Shown: positions 13,013 through 25,395 of the stretch, piece by piece
Layout: every line of letters starts with the position of its first letter
Position numbering within the stretch: the stretch's first letter is position 1
From: Atrichornis clamosus
Taxonomy: Eukaryota > Chordata > Aves > Passeriformes > Menuridae
Assembly: GCA_013400975.1 (NCBI GenBank)
Contig: WBMZ01012769.1
Location: 62,001-126,000 of the forward strand
DNA: 64,000 nt
Direction: 5' to 3'
The notes under the pieces: model-generated
Database searches by the model: none
What the model was told of the DNA's origin: nothing
The model's input: only the letters and a program-made list of their open reading frames with translations
Made by a program: the position numbers and the translations under genes

Positions 13013-13297
13013 GCAACAGGATAGGGGGGAATGGCTTCCCACTGCCGGAGGGCAGGGTTAGATGGGATATTGGGAAGGAATTGTTCCCTGTGAGGGAGGT
13101 GAGGCCCTGGCACAGGGTGCCCAGAGAAGCTGTGGCTGCCCCTGGATCCCTGGGAGTGTCCAAGGCCAGGCTGGACAGGGCTGGGAGCAGCCTGGGATAG
13201 TGGGGGGTGTCCCTGCCCATGGCAGGGGGTGGGAGTGGATGAGCTTTCAGGTCCCTTCCAACCCAAGCTGTTCCATGATTCCATGATTCTGTGACTA
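13013..13297 (+). repeat. CR1 LINE 3'-end fragment
   Basis: A sense CR1 3' end of about 285 bp. It covers 'cttcccactgccggagggca', 'gatgggatattgggaagg', 'ccagagaagctgtggctgcc' and ends at the typical 'ccatgattccatgattctgt' terminus. The intact end and low divergence suggest a fairly young insertion. Confidence 0.96.
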
Positions 13298-14816
13298 CAC
13301 AAGCAGCACACACTCCTCACACACAGGCACCAGTGCTCGACTCGGGGCCCCACGGTTCAGATGAATTCAGGTCAAAGAGGAGAACATCAACAAGAAGGTA
13401 GTTCAGAGAAGAAGGGGTTTGTGTTGTTTTGTTATTAAATGAGGAGACCAAATAATTAAATGGCCTAGAAAGGATTCTACATTAAAAGTCACTCCAGCAC
13501 TAAAAATCCAGCTCTGACAGCTCTGGGTGAAGCCCTTTAGGAGTTACCATGGCAGTTGATGCAGCGATTCGCCCACTCGCTCCTCAATAATGCTGGATTA
13601 TTTTTTTTAATGCGCTTCCACCACAAACAAGCAAATGCTGCTGAAGGAAAAAGTCCTTTCTCCCACCATCAACCTCCATCCTTTATCCCTGCCACAAGCA
13701 CTCTGCTCAGGAGGAGACAGCAGGTAACAGGGAGCCAAGCCAAACACGCCGCGCTGAACTTCGCTCCCTCCCTCTCCAGGGAGAGAGGAAATTTAAGAAG
13801 CAGATTCAGGATTTCAGCATCCATTTCACTCTCCCTCCCCCTCCTGAACTCCCGGGCCCCAACCGACAATTCAGATGCTCTGTCAGCTGAACGCTGCGCT
13901 CGCTTCCTCTCCCCACCACCAGCTCAGCAACACGCTCCACACAGACCAGGAAGCCAAGGATTTTTGGAATACATCTTCCCTCCTTTTAATTAAGCGCCCA
14001 GGTAGAGCGTTCGCCGCGCAGAGCCGCATCCAGCGCGGCTGAGGGAGGCAAGTTGGAGCAAGAAGGGACCCAAACAAAGGAAAGCAAACACGGGCTGCAA
14101 GGGAGGAGCAGGATACAACAGCATTGACCTGCCCAGCCATTTTTTTCACAATCAAACTGAGGTCTAGAAGCTCCTCCAGCCAAGGGGAAGGCTCAGAACA
14201 CCCGCAGCCTGCTCCCCAGCACGGCCCTCATCCCGGGATCAGGCTGGGAATGAAAACCTCCCAAAGCCCAGCTCCGAGGTTGAGGAACAGCCTCCCCATC
14301 TGCCGGATAAACCCGGCTCCTTCCCCCGGGACCTCCTGAGCCCGGGGGCACCCCAGGACCAGGGGCTGCCGTAGGTCAGCCCCCAAAGCTCCGAGTGGAG
14401 CGAGGCAGATGGGGAGAGGGAATAAGCGGCTTCCAGCACTAAGCCGGGAAAGGCAGGACTGAGCCACACGCCAGGGGTGTGGAATGCCGGGGACATGGGG
14501 TGCTGGGGAGCAGCCGGAATGGGACCACACCAGCGGCCAGTGTTCTCGCCTCAGCAACACGTCCTGCTGCCTCCACAAAAATAATACTCCTCATTCTTCA
14601 GCCAGTAGAAATTATTTGTTACAATAAATACTTGCCCTGAAAGCCTGGAGGCTTTACTAACAAAGCCGGGTTTGCTCGCAGGCTGCCAGGTTTGGGAACT
14701 GGTTTAATCATCTGGGGAAGCTCAGGGACCACGTTCCGGCAGCGGGGGACGTTCCCAGCGCAGAGAGCCACTGTCTTCTGCTTCCCACAGTCCCCCTGAC
14801 TCCAACTCTCAGCAAC

Positions 14817-15002
14817 TAAAAATTCTTTACTAATAAGGGTGGTGAGGCCCTGGCACAGACTGCCCAGAGAGGTTGTGGATTCCCCATTCCTGAAAGTGTC
14901 CAAGGCCAGATTGGACAGGACTTGGAGCAACCTGGGATAGTGGAAGGTGTCCCTTGAAGGTCTCTTCCAACTCAAGCCATTCTGGGATTCAATGATTCTA
15001 CA
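14817..15002 (+). repeat. CR1 LINE 3'-end fragment
   Basis: A sense CR1 3' end containing 'gggtggtgaggccctggcac', 'caaggccagattggacagga' and a 'gggattcaatgattcta' terminus. The 'ccctgcccatggcaggg' block is deleted between 'gtgtccc' and 'ttgaaggtc', so the copy is internally shortened. Confidence 0.95.
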
Positions 15003-15987
15003 ACCCCAAACAACCCCAACTGGGACAGATTTTTCAGTGGTATGAACTGGGAGAAAACACTCCTCACTGTGGCTCTCCAATGGACCCATCCATGGAGAGA
15101 TCCGTGTACCCGAAGAGGGACAGCCTCCACACCAAGGCACATCTCCAGCCCGTGCCCCGGCGAGCAGCAAGCCAACAACTTTCAAGATGAATTAAGGGCA
15201 CGGCATCCGTGGAGTTCCGCTGGTGGAAGGCAGCTTTGTTAAACCGAAATGAAAGCTAAACCCGAGCTCTGCTCAGCCCATTGTTCCCGGCCTCCTCTAA
15301 TAGCTGTTGTCTCTCCTCCATCCCTCCCAGGCTCCGCACGCTCAGCTGTGACTCTTTGTGCCTCCCTTTCCCTGCCTTCTGCTTCTGTTTGTCCTTTTGA
15401 TCTCCAGTTCTCAGCTTGTGTTTGCTGCTGTGTCCCCATCCCCCCACGCCTGATTCCCACTTTTATGAGGGTGCGAGGCAGCGCGGCTCGGAGGAGGAAC
15501 AATGCGCCGGGGCTGAAAAGGCTTTGAAGCTGAATTGGGTTGTTTACCCAGAGATTCCCCCATCTCCTCCTGAAATAAAATAGTATTTTACCTCCACCAC
15601 AGCACTTGCTGTTTGGTTTCAGTTGGAAGCAATTATAAGCAGCTGATGGCATGGTAAATGTGGTGCAGCAGCACAGGAGTGCGATCACTTAAAAAATAAA
15701 TATAAATGAAAATCAGGTAACTGCATCTCTCCAAAGCCCATGGTTTCCAGGAGAAATTATTCTGGAGTCCAGTTGTAAGGATTCTGCTGCTGCAAGGGCA
15801 GGTTGAAGCCTCAGCCAGCTCCAAAAAGCCCCTGTGAGCCAGCACAGCACTCTGAGTTTGATACAACTGTGCCTTCCTTCAACACTGAGCAGTAACACCA
15901 ACCAGCTGCTTTTCCACCAGAGTTCCTCTAATTCCAGCATCACTTCAATTAACACATGCTCCTTCGAGTTTAAATACTCAAACTCTT

Positions 15988-16136
15988 CACAGAATCACTG
16001 AGGTTGGAAAAGCCCCCCAAGGTCATCGAGTCCAACCTGGGACCAATCCCCGCTTTGCCCACCAGACCAGAGCACTGAGTGCCATATCCAGTTGTTCCTT
16101 GAACACCTCCAGGGATGGGGACTCCACCGCCTCCTT
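15988..16136 (-). repeat. CR1 LINE 3'-end fragment, third subfamily
   Basis: An antisense CR1 terminus of a distinct lineage, marked by 'cacagaatcactgaggttgg', 'aaggtcatcgagtccaacct' and 'gaacacctccagggatgggg'. Its closest relative in the window is the copy at 34522. It is truncated at about 150 bp. Confidence 0.92.
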
Positions 16137-19100
16137 TAAAGCTGGGCAACTTGGAGCAAATGCCAAAGCCGCACCAGGCAGCTCCCGTCCCTGCCATCTC
16201 ATCCTGGCATGGGCAGAGCAGGGTGAACCCTGAGCCCCACAGCCACCACTCACAGTCCAGAAATCCCTCACGAGCTGCAGCAGCTCCCAAAGCCAATCCT
16301 GGGGTTGGGTAATACAGTCTGTAAATCAAGCGGCAGGAGGGGAGATAAAAACCAAAATTCCATGAGCTGTGGAGATAAGATTCGTTTGTTGGTTCGTTAC
16401 CACCCAGGCTCACACCCTGCTGTGTGGCAGGACGAGCGCGGCCAGGGGCCCTGGGGTGCCCCATGCCACGGGCAGGGCTGGGAGCCTGGCACTGCCCAGC
16501 GGAAGGAGCCAACAAGAAGCAAAACACCCCAAAAACATCACGGATTCCTGAGCTGGGTTAGTGACCAGCAGCCAACTCCATCCCCAGGATGGCCAACACG
16601 TTAACCCAGGGCAAGGGGAGAGGCCAAGGCAGCCTGGAAGGTTTGCACCTCAAAGCAGCCACAACCATCAGACGTGAGCAGAAATAAACAGAATAATTCT
16701 GAGAGAAAGGTCCACGAGCACCCCAGGAACCCAGCGAGGACGAACAGGCCGGCAGGAGCTCCCAGCACACACCGCCACAGGCTCAATTCTGAGCTAAAAC
16801 AAGTTAAACCTCATGCAAAGGGGACAATTATGTTTTTTCATTACAGACAGGTACATTTTCAAGCTGACTGACCAGACAAAGAAAGCAAAAAAACAGCTGA
16901 GGCTGAATTATGCCGCTCCAACAACAAGCTGTGAACTCTGTTGTTGGGAATTCAGGATTTGCAGGCTATGGAGCGGGTTTGGGAGCTGCTAATCAATGAA
17001 TGAAATGAAAGATGATGCTTTCCATGATGCATACAGGGAATAGAGATTAACTCTCTGCAAATCACACCCCTCATCATACAGGTTTATTCTCTTACCATCA
17101 CTAAATTCTAAAAAATTTAAGGCAGTACTAAACAGAGTACAATTCTAAGCAAAGAGCTTTTATTTTTATGTAATAACATCTTTTTTTTTTTAAATAAAAA
17201 TCTACCTGCAAACTCAGCCTCCTCTAAAAACTTGGGAAATGAGGGTGCCTGGAAGTTCCTAGGCAGCCCAGCCAAGGCTTGGCTACTTTGGCCTCATTTG
17301 GTTAAGGGACAGCAAGAAATTCAAGCAAAATTCACATTATTCAAATGCTTTAAAAAGTATCTCAGAGCCTACCATGAAATAGCTGTGGAGGTTAGATATT
17401 TGCCAGTTTTTTCCAGAAAGCAGTCCTAAAAACATGAAAAACCTGTTGACACACAGGTGGTTCTCACCCCAGCTCACCCCCAGGGGTTCAGGGCTGAAGG
17501 TCTAGGGATGACCCAGCATAAGACTAATGACCTGTTTGGACTTTGCTCACACAACTGCAGTATTTGACCTAAATTCTTTAAAAAAAGGTGGAAAGTGGTC
17601 CTGTCCCTCCTCCAACACACAACACACACAGAGAGGCCTGGAACCCCCCTGCACTGAGCAGGTCTAGGACCCTCCAGCCCCCCCAGCACCCAGAAACGCC
17701 AACTCCACCTCACAGCACTCAGAGCACTCAGGTTTGTGCCTTGAAAAGAACAAAAAGATGAAATTCAGAACCTGTGGGTGTCCAGGGCACATTCCTTACT
17801 CCTCCCTACTCCTCCTTCGGCCCGGCTGTGCCTGACTACTCCCGAGTTACACATTCCCTGGATATTCTCACTTCTCCTCTACTTTAAACAGGTTTTTATG
17901 ATAAAAATATGATGATGGCACTAGAACAGGCAGATTGGAGAAACAACAGGCGAGTGTTCCCACATTCAAGCACACAAACACACACTGTCCATGCACGTTA
18001 AAACCAGGGAATTCTCCAGCAGAGCAGTAACTCCACAAGGTCTGTCACTAATTGCTTTGAATTCCCCAAGAAGAAAACTAAGGGCTTCTCATGAGTTCTT
18101 CGAAAACAAAACTGCTGATAACTTGAAAATATTTGTCCAGTTACTACAACAAAAATACTTCTGCTTTCAACACCAGAGAGGGAAGCTCCCAGTGAGGTTC
18201 CCTGCCTGATTGGGGGTCTGCTGGTGGCCCCTTCCGAAGCTTGTGCTGGCCCAAAACACACAGATCTCTGCTCGGCTACCCAGGATGGTTCAGTTCCCCT
18301 CCTCTGGCCGAGATCTGGGAACGGGGTGGGTTTGTGTCACTCTTGGCCTTCCAGAAAGTTTGAACAGAGCAGCACCACCAATGTGAAGCTGGAAAACCTC
18401 ACTCATCTACTGAACTGTTTCACAGCTCCTGAAACCCAACATCTCATCAGCTCCAGCTCCACCCAGGAAGATGCAGAAGGAGCTGAGGCTGCTGAAGGAA
18501 GTCAGCACAAAGCACCAAGGTGTTGGATGGTGGTGGGGTGGGCACAGCTCCCATCTCCCTTCCAGCAGGATGGATGGCTCGGAGGGGCCATGCTCAGGAG
18601 GTCTGGGGACAGCACGAGATGGAGCTCAGCAGATTCTGAAGCTTCATTTGAGATGTTTCTCATGCAAAAATTAAGGAATTACAGGCTGCAAACAGAAGGA
18701 ACATCTGCTGGGGAGCAGCAGCCATCCAGGCTCACTGGTGGCACAGGAAGGGAAATCCTCTGCAGACTTTCCATGGAGAGCAGAACAAACCCCACCAGCA
18801 AGGTACCACCAATCACAGACTGACATCAAAGCAGAAAAACACCCACAGCAGGTTTTTGGAGTAAATTATTCTTCCTGGCACATGTGAGACAGTGGCTCAA
18901 CCCCTGATCAGCTGGCAATGGGTTAGTCAGGGTTTAGGGCAGGCTGGCACGTGCCTCAGCCCATGGGGCCACACTGAGCCTGAGTGTGGAACAGTTTTGC
19001 AACACCCCTTGGAGCTCAAATAATTTAATCTTTTAGACAATGATGTAGAAGATCCGGTGTTCAGCATCAGTCAGACAGCTGAGCAGTTGCAAGCACACCG

Positions 19101-20963
19101 CTGAATTTCTAAGGCAATTTTGCAAAGCTGCTTCGGTCTCTTTCTGTGTCTACAAAGAGAGCATTCCTGCCTGCACTTGGTATCTCCCTGTTTTCCAGAG
19201 CTTAAATGCTGAAAAAAGCAAGACTAAAAAAAGAAATCACGACACTGAACCAGCCGACTTCGTAAAAACTGTTTCTAAACACCTACTCAGCCAAACCTGC
19301 GCAAGAGGGGAGCAAAACACGATTCGCACGCTCAGCCGGGTGTTCACCTTTTCCCTAAACGCCCAAAAGGCTCCCAACAGCCCCTCGGGCTGCAGGAGAC
19401 GATTCTGGTTTCCCTCATGGATTGATTCCCGTGTTATTAAGGTGAGGCAGCCCACAATTCCCGGACCAGGGCTGGGTTTGCAGGGAGCCAGCAGCACAAA
19501 GGCCCTTCCCAGCGCCCGGCGAGGGCAGGGGAGCGGCCGGCGCAGCCGTCACAGCCATGTGTCCTCCAGCAGACCCTGTCTGGAGGGAGGGAGGGGGCTG
19601 GAGCCGCTCGATCCCCGCCCGGGGAAGCCAGATGCGAGGCCTGGCACTGACGCCAGCAGCAGAGCTATTTTTACCAACCAATGGCTGTGGTGCCGGAGCA
19701 GGAGCTGGAACTGGAGCTGCTTCTGCTCTCCCAGCTCACCGCACTCAGTCGGGCTGGAGGGATCAGGGTGGATCTCGGGGCCCAGCACCAGCTGCTGTCA
19801 GACCAGGAGGGAATTCAGGCACCATTCACACAGCACGAGGCTTTTCTGCCCACACCGTCTCCAAGAGCGAGTTCCCCATCAGAATCTACAGAAAAATCTA
19901 TTAAATCACTTAGTACAGAGGAGCCTGAATCTTCCAACCTGAATGAGCACTCCTCCCTGCCATGGTGATACCACCTGCATCCCCAGCCTCTCCCAAGGTC
20001 AGCTCCCTCCTCCTTGGACAAGTCAACAGCTACACACTAAATCCCATGTGGAAAAAACAGCAAGACAATAAAAGTTTAACTCGGGTATATTCAAATTATT
20101 CTGTGCACGTCACAGGTTTTGACCAGACTTTCAAAGGCTTCTCTCAGTTTCTGGAAGCTCAATGCCAGGAATACCTGCTGGAATTATCAGAGCAACACCA
20201 GCCTTCCTAGTGCTCTCTCCATTTTCTCAGGCTTCCTTCCTGGCTTCCTTCCAGTATTCCCATCTCTTAGAGAAGATCCTGTTTTCCTTCATCGTCTGGG
20301 TTGTCTCCTCCTCTTCCTTCTGATTGCCACCCACTCGTTTTTTCATCTTTCCCAATATTGTGTTTGCTACATCCTCTCTCCCCGTGCTGCCCTGCAAACC
20401 ACCCTCCGGAGCCGGGCAGGAGACGTGCCGCACATCCTCGTGTCCGGGATAACACCCTGGTCAGGAGCTGTTTTCCCTGGCCCACACCCTGACAGAGCAA
20501 GTGGCTTCTCCCTCGAGCATCTCCACATCTGAGAAAATCCCCGGCTCAGCCCCACAGCCACCCCATGGATCCACCACTGCCCTGACCCAGGAAACAGAGT
20601 TTGCTGAGAGAAGCAACACAAGCTTTTCCTTTTCCTCCTTCCCTTCGTCTAGCCTGGATCGAGGAAATAACACACAACACAGAGCTCCTGCCAGCCTCCT
20701 CCACACCGCTCCCACTGCAAGACCTCCGAGATCATCAAGTCCTAAGCATTTGACAGAATCCCACCATGCACACTAAACCATATCCCAAAGTGCCACAACC
20801 ACTCATGTTTTCAGAGTTCTTCCAGAGATGAGAGTGTGTTAAGGGTACAAGAAGCAAACACAGAACAAGAAGTAACACCTGGTAACTGCCCTAACCCTCA
20901 CCGGTCTGGGCTTCCAAGGCCAGAGTCACCAGCGGGCTGGAGCAGGACCACAGTGTCGGTTCA

Positions 20964-21092
20964 CCACAGAACCATGGAATGGTTGGGGTTGGAATGGACC
21001 TTAAAGTTCCAACCCCTGCCATGGGCAAGGATACCTTCAACCGGTCCAGGTTGCTCCAAGCCTCGTCCACCCTGGCCTTGAACAATTCCATC
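20964..21092 (-). repeat. CR1 LINE 3'-end fragment
   Basis: An antisense CR1 3' end with 'catggaatggttggggttgg', 'ctgccatgggcaaggatacc' and 'ggttgctccaagcctcgtcc'. Similarity fades after 'ttgaacaattcc', so the copy is about 130 bp long. Confidence 0.93.
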
Positions 21093-21275
21093 TGGAAATT
21101 CACTGCGGAAACTCCTTCCTGACACCCCTGCAGCCCCCCTGTCTCCCCACAATCCCTCCCTTTGCTGCCCATCCCTCGCTCCACTGGCAGCTCTCCCTCC
21201 ACTCTCCCAGGCACAGCAGTCAGCTGGGAACCCGGTGTGCCCTCACTCACCTCCTGCCACCAGCGTGGCCAGGCC

Positions 21276-21321
21276 ACAGGATGGGAATGGAGCATCCCAC
21301 AGGATGGGAATGGAGCATCCC
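21276..21321. repeat. 23-bp perfect tandem duplication
   Basis: Two adjacent copies (21276-21298 and 21299-21321) of a 23-bp unit, beginning 'acaggatgggaatggagc', are identical. Perfect identity indicates a recent duplication. It lies inside a possible minus-strand first exon (21251-21326). Confidence 0.92.
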
Positions 21322-21583
21322 GGCATGATGCTCCCGCGCCGCGTTCCGGGCGCTGCCAGCAGGGAACGCGACCGGCTGCTGTGCTGATGCTGCACTTGCC
21401 ACTAATGAAATATTATAATGCAGCCCTTAAAGTGACACCGTGCTGAGCACTGTAGGATTCACTCCCAGGGCTGGGATTCACTCCCACAGCCAGCAAAGAG
21501 CATGGAAATGCTCCTCTCTCCCCTCTTTTCTAAGGGAGCAGACAACTGAACTCCGCTTCTGCCTTTACCTGGGACAAGTCAGG

Positions 21584-21631
21584 AATGTCGAGATCTCCCA
21601 AGTCATGAACGTCAAGATCTCCCAAGCCATG
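21584..21631. repeat. 24-bp tandem duplication
   Basis: Two adjacent 24-bp units (21584-21607 and 21608-21631) share 'agatctcccaag' and differ at three positions. The array is about 260 bp from the 23-bp duplication. Confidence 0.88.
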
Positions 21632-21949
21632 AACAGTGTTAAATTTTACTGAAGTCGTAACTTTTGGAAAACAGCTTCTGTGAATCCTTGTGCTTTCCAA
21701 AGGTATTGATAATTCAGGGGAGTCTGGACTTAAACTTTTCTATTACCTCCACTGAATTTTAATCCCACACTTATTTAAAATTCTAGGCTGCATTTCTATT
21801 ATTTATCAGAATAATAAAATCAGTGTCATACTGTTGTGTCTTCTTTAAGATACACATACGCAACATGGAAAAAACACTGGATTCTCCTCAGTAAAGCTTA
21901 AAGACCAACATAAAGACCAGCCACACACAAGGTTTTGTGATATCCCCAG

Positions 21950-22026
21950 GCAGAAGAGGAGAACCCTATACAGAAAATTTCCTCAGAAAAGAAACATGGA
22001 AAAAGAACCAAGTTATTCCTGCAAAA
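21950..22026 (+). CDS. Candidate internal coding exon, unknown protein
   Basis: A 77-bp stretch behind acceptor 'ttgtgatatccccag' and ahead of a perfect 'gtaagt' donor. Frame 1 is open and reads AEEENPIQKISSEKKHGKRT, then KLFLQ plus two bases. It is strongly charged, as in a nuclear or coiled protein. A CpG-rich patch starts about 35 bp downstream. No phase-compatible neighbour was established with confidence. Confidence 0.23.
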
Positions 22027-22059
22027 GTAAGTAGGAAGTTCCTCAGCTCTCGCAGGGAT

Positions 22060-22620
22060 CTTATCTTGGTGCACCCTCCGCCGGGGATCAGCTCAAGGCC
22101 ATCCGAACCCCGAGTGGCAGCTCACCACGGGAACCTTCGGAGCCCTGGAAAAGCTCTTTTTTTTACCCTGTGTTCTCTTCACCCCCATTTGCCCCCTTTT
22201 GTATTTAACCCAGATAAGGGAAATGGGAGTGACAAGCGGGCGCTGCTGCCGCTGGAGCGGGATCGCGCTCCCGCCCGTGTGGAACGCCGCTCTGGAAGCA
22301 ATTTGTCTTCCCGTCTCATTTCACATGGGAAGCCCATCCGCCAGCGGGGCCGTGCCCCCTCCCAGCCCCTCCCTCCGGGAGCCCGGCACACAAGGGGACA
22401 TTGTCCCCCCTGAATGACAAACAGTTGTGTGACGCCGAGCCTGGAAAGCGCATCAGACAGGTGCAGGGAAGCTTGGAAAATCGGTGCGTACGCGGCGCCG
22501 CGATTTGGGGACAAGTTAATTCCTAGGGAGAATATACATGGAATGCCAACAATAGGCCGGGAGGAAGCGAGAGGGCTGGGGGCAGCGGGGGGTGCTCCGT
22601 GCTCCGCTCCTCTTTCCCAG
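22060..22620. promoter_or_regulatory. CpG-rich patch
   Basis: CpG-rich sequence with 'gagcgggatcgcgctcccgc' and 'gtacgcggcgccgcg'. It begins just after a candidate plus-strand exon (21950-22026). It could be an orphan CpG island, but no gene start can be placed. Confidence 0.35.
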
Positions 22621-22899
22621 TTCTCCCACCACACGCACGGGCTCCGGCTCCGTCAGGACAGAACGCTTCTCCTGGCAACCCTGGCTTATGGAGCTGCAAC
22701 CACAGCTCAACTGAGGAACACGGACACGTGGGCACGGGTTTCAAACTCTGAGCTCATCTGAAAGAAGCAATATCACTGCCCAACCAGGATAACATATGGA
22801 AAGTATCTGTAGGGAAGGTGAGGAAAAAAAATCCTTTACCCCAAAGGCAGAGCAGCCTCACGCTGCCAGAGCATTCACAACACAACACTGGCTCTTCTT

Positions 22900-23157
22900 G
22901 GTGGTGCTCAGAGACAGGACATGAGTGATGGCCAGGAACTAAACCACAACGAGTTCCACCTCAACATGAGGAAGAACTTCCATCCATGGAGGGTGGCAGA
23001 GCACTGGAACAGCTGCGCAGGGAGGGCGTGGAGTCTCCCTCTCTGGAGACATTCCAAACCCACCCGGACGCGTTCCTGTATCACCTGTTCCAGGTGACCC
23101 TGCCTTGGACTGGATGATCTCCAGAGGTCCCTTCCAACCCTAAATATTCAGTGATTC
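22900..23157 (+). repeat. CR1 LINE 3'-end fragment, fourth subfamily
   Basis: A sense CR1 copy with 'ttccacctcaacatgaggaa', 'ggtggcagagcactggaaca', 'gtggagtctccctctctgga' and 'ggatgatctccagaggtccc'. This lineage differs from the common one and is shared only with the antisense copy at 61724. Confidence 0.94.
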
Positions 23158-25171
23158 CCGTCATGGCATCTCCAGGAGTTCCAACACCATTTGACCCATT
23201 TTCCCCATATAAGGGAATTTAAAGCATAGAACACAAAGCCCAGGTAAGTGCCAGGACAGGTCCCTGCAGGAACCATCCCCAGCCAGCTCCAGACAGGTGA
23301 TCCCACCATGGCAGGCCAAAAACCAGGAGGGCCAGGTGAGCTCCACCACCATCACACCACCAACTTATTCGATTATCTTAAGGTTTTTAGTTAAACTTTT
23401 AAATACGCGCCAAGTGGCTCATTCAACAGAAAGCACAGAGCCAAGACCTTGAAAACCACAGCTGGTGTTTAATAACTGCACCACTTTTAAAGACCACTTT
23501 TAATCAGCTTTTAACTCCTCATCATACCCAAGGTTTCACCTAAAAGCACCACCACATCCAATGATTCCACCCTCTTCAGCAACCTGCCACACTTGCACAT
23601 CAGAGCAGGGAACTAATTCAGCTGGAAACAGAGCCAGACAACATTTCATCTTTTTTTTTAAAATAACAATAAAATTTGCTGTCTCTAATCCAGTTCTGAC
23701 AGGCCCACAAGTGGCTGTGCCGGCACAACGGATGGGAAGCATTTAAGCCTGGCCTGTAGCAGAAGAAGCTGACATGAAATATCATTTTTAATGCGTTTAC
23801 AGAAAAACAAGACTAGCAACAGAAATTACAACATGCAGAAAAGGTCTTAATTCCCTCCACTCCAATAAATACATTTCTATATTCAACATTTAAGCAAGAA
23901 GCAGATCAAAACGCAGACTCAAATGAGGTGTTTTTCATGAAAGCCATATGGGAATGCCGCCGTTGGATCCCTGCAGCCACCCCCACGGGCCTCGCTGCTG
24001 CCCAGGACCACAAACGTGTTGGAGCAGCTGCAGTGACTCAGGCAGCAGAGCCACGCCGGGCTCCAGCCGTGCTGCCAGCAGGAGGGAGATCCGCCCGACT
24101 GGGAAGGACTGGGAAGGACGGTGACCCACCCAGGCCGTTCGTCAGCCCTCGGCCCCGCACGCAACGCGCCGGTGGCTACGACTGAGTCTGCTGCTCTTGA
24201 ATTCAAATCACTGTAAAGCTGCTCTGCCTTGACAAAAAAATAATTTAAAAATGCATCGCTACTGCCAGATGTGAAAAATTCCTCTGGTCTGGTTTCCTGG
24301 GGGGAGCAGGAAGGGAAGCTGCGACCACTTCACCACACGCACGTCTGGGTCACTCCTGCTCGGCTTCAGGCGCTACCTCTCCACAGGGAACGCACCTCTC
24401 CAGCTCTCCCAGACAAGGTGCCCCCAAACCCGTGGAGCGAAATGGCATCGCATCCACATGCGGAGAAGTTCCTGGTGGGACACCAGGACCGGGAGCGGTT
24501 CGTGCCGTGCCCAGCACAGCCGAGGTGCTCCGGCCCCGCGCAGAGCTGCCAGCCAGCCCTGCTCATGTGCCTTTCCTGGAGCCTCTTCCAGCTCCTCCTC
24601 AGGGGAGCCTGTCAGGACTCAGCCTTGCAGCCAGGAGAGCTCCGGCAGCCACCTCCTCACCAGTGCTTCCCAGAGAGCAGCCCCGAGTCTGGGCGTCCAG
24701 GACCACCCCACGCACCTGGAGGGTTCCAGGGGGATAGAGGTGCTTCCAACACCAGTAGGGCTCCCACTTCACCTGGAACTGAGGACCTGACCCAAATCCT
24801 GTCCCCACAATGCCGTGTGGAGGATCCCACCGTGTCGACCACTCCTGCCCCACCGTGCCTTGGCTCTCTGGAGCTGCAGGTGCCCCCTACACTGCCCAAG
24901 GAATTTTTCCACAACATATGACCATATTCTCCAAGCAGCTTTTCTAAAATCTGTAATTGTATTCCCCCCAAGCAGTTTTTTGATCGCACCTCTGCCACGT
25001 CTGGTGACCAGTTTGGATTTCTACATGATTTTCACAGCTGTAAGGACACACCATTTACAGATAACTCTACAGAAAGTTTTCTTTATGTGTTGTTTCCCTT
25101 GGAGCTGTCGGTTCCTTGTCCCACCAGCACTCACAGTCTAAGGAACCAAGTATTTTGGGGAAGTTTCTTTA

Positions 25172-25395
25172 ACAGAATCATGCAGTGGTTTGGGTGGGAA
25201 GGGACTTTAAAGCTCATCCAGTGCCACTCCCTGACATGGGCAGGGACACCTTCTGCTATCCCAGGTTGCTCCAAGTTCTGTCCAACCTGGCCTTGGACAC
25301 TTCCAGGGACGGGGCAGCCACAGCTTCTCTGGGAAACCTGAGCCAGGGCCTCCCCACTCTCTTAAGGAAGAATTCCTTCCCAATATCCAACTCCT
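25172..25395 (-). repeat. CR1 LINE 3'-end fragment
   Basis: An antisense CR1 3' end with 'gtggtttgggtgggaagg', 'catgggcagggacaccttct', 'cttggacacttccagggacg' and 'gaattccttcccaatatcca'. It is of the common subfamily and about 220 bp long. Confidence 0.95.

Larger units (their letters stand above)
10851..21250. other. Stretch without a supported gene
   Basis: Between the CR1 pieces I see unique sequence only. A 187-codon plus-strand frame (10986-11549) has a hydrophobic middle but no recognisable family. An AT-rich, repeat-poor pocket at 16880-17060 contains 'gctaatcaatgaatgaaatg' and resembles an enhancer with homeodomain-type sites. The rest (17.1-20.9 kb) shows nothing I can name. Confidence 0.5.

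Noticed and set aside
23162..23246. Apparent exon ending at a perfect cag|gtaagt donor
   Set aside because: All three frames carry stops between the nearest good acceptor and the donor, and it directly follows a CR1 fragment.
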